Assembly (NCBI GenBank): GCA_900550815.1
Contig: URTW01000138.1
Span: 1-5,579, forward strand
Source of the DNA: an uncultured Collinsella sp.
GTDB lineage: Bacteria > Actinomycetota > Coriobacteriia > Coriobacteriales > Coriobacteriaceae
Length of the DNA stretch: 5,579 bases
Direction of reading: 5' to 3'
Part shown: piece after piece, positions 5,322-5,579 of the stretch
How the letters are laid out: the number at the start of each line of letters is the position of its first letter
How positions within the stretch are numbered: position 1 is the first letter of the stretch
Position numbers and translations under genes: made by a program
Notes under the pieces: generated by a model
Databases searched by the model: none
What the model saw: only the letters and a program-made list of their open reading frames with translations
What the model was told of the DNA's origin: nothing

Positions 5322-5579
5322 TGCATATCTATTCTGTCGAGGATTCCGAGTTCAAGTCCTATGGCAACGTTTGGGATAACGTTCCGTCCGAGCTCACGTC
5401 GCCTGTGCTCGAGGCGCTTTCTGCCACGCCCATTCCCGAGGGCAGCAAGTACGTTGCAAGTGCGCCGTAGCTCGAGGACGTCAAAGATGCCGATATACTG
5501 GGCTTTCTCATGTTAGGCGGCCGCCCCTTCCAACTGGGCTGGTGCAACGGCCACAACTCGCAGCTCAACTGCCTGGAGT
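5321..5579 (+). pseudogene. DUF4867-family gene interrupted by in-frame TAG; 3' end outside the window
   Basis: The ATG at 5321 follows AGGAG (5311-5315) with a 5-base spacer and begins MHIYSVEDSEFKSYG, which I recognise as the start of DUF4867 proteins. The family has no function I can state with confidence. A TAG stands at codon 50 (5468-5470), just after KYVASAP. The same frame then stays open for 36 codons to the window edge and keeps the family-like stretch GGRPFQLGWCNGHNSQLNCLE (residues 66-86). Because frame and conserved sequence continue, one base change (for example GAG to TAG) is the simplest explanation. The alternatives are a sequencing or assembly error or a recent nonsense mutation. 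An in-frame ATG at 5510 has no ribosome binding site, so restart there is unlikely. The intact promoter and operator signals upstream suggest the damage is recent. Confidence 0.75.

Noticed and set aside
1..5579. CRISPR array, tRNA or rRNA gene, insertion sequence, toxin-antitoxin or phage genes
   Set aside because: No regularly spaced repeats, cloverleaf-like segment, transposase motif or small paired genes were seen on either strand.

Overview
The window looks like chromosomal DNA from a high-GC anaerobic actinobacterium. Coriobacteriia, and Collinsella or a close relative in particular, is the best guess. That rests on the GC-rich codon usage, strong GGAGG-type ribosome binding sites, the mix of genes (an OatA-type acyltransferase, sugar and nucleoside salvage, luxS, a DUF4867 gene) and remembered resemblance of the proteins. 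It is an inference, because no search was possible.

Layout. Positions 1-214 are mostly non-coding: a possible 26-codon tail of a plus-strand gene, a pair of 21-bp near-repeats, and a strong GC-rich hairpin that probably ends the leftward gene. Positions 215-2431 (minus) encode a 738-residue membrane O-acyltransferase: an acyltransferase-3 membrane domain followed by an extracytoplasmic SGNH domain. Positions 2432-2617 are a divergent promoter region. Positions 2618-3580 (plus) encode ribokinase, and 3611-4585 (plus) encode a nucleoside hydrolase 30 bases behind it, almost certainly in one operon. Positions 4586-4687 hold a remarkable 72-base palindrome overlapping a good extended -10 promoter. 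Positions 4688-5176 (plus) encode LuxS, followed by a clean intrinsic terminator at 5206-5236. Positions 5258-5321 form a promoter and operator region with a doubled TGTTC/GAACA dyad. From 5321 to the window edge there is a DUF4867 gene interrupted by an in-frame TAG at codon 50.

How the genes fit together. The nucleoside hydrolase splits ribonucleosides into base and free ribose, and ribokinase converts that ribose to ribose 5-phosphate, so the two-gene operon is a complete short salvage route into the pentose phosphate pathway. LuxS cleaves S-ribosylhomocysteine to homocysteine and DPD, the AI-2 precursor. It has its own promoter and is probably a separate unit. The acyltransferase is an envelope-modifying enzyme transcribed in the opposite direction. 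The broken DUF4867 gene has control signals typical of a repressed sugar-responsive gene.

I see no new multi-gene system such as a defence island, CRISPR array or transposon. The most unusual signals are non-coding: the palindrome before luxS and the phased double dyad before the DUF4867 gene. After those come the premature stop in DUF4867 and two sequence oddities in the acyltransferase.
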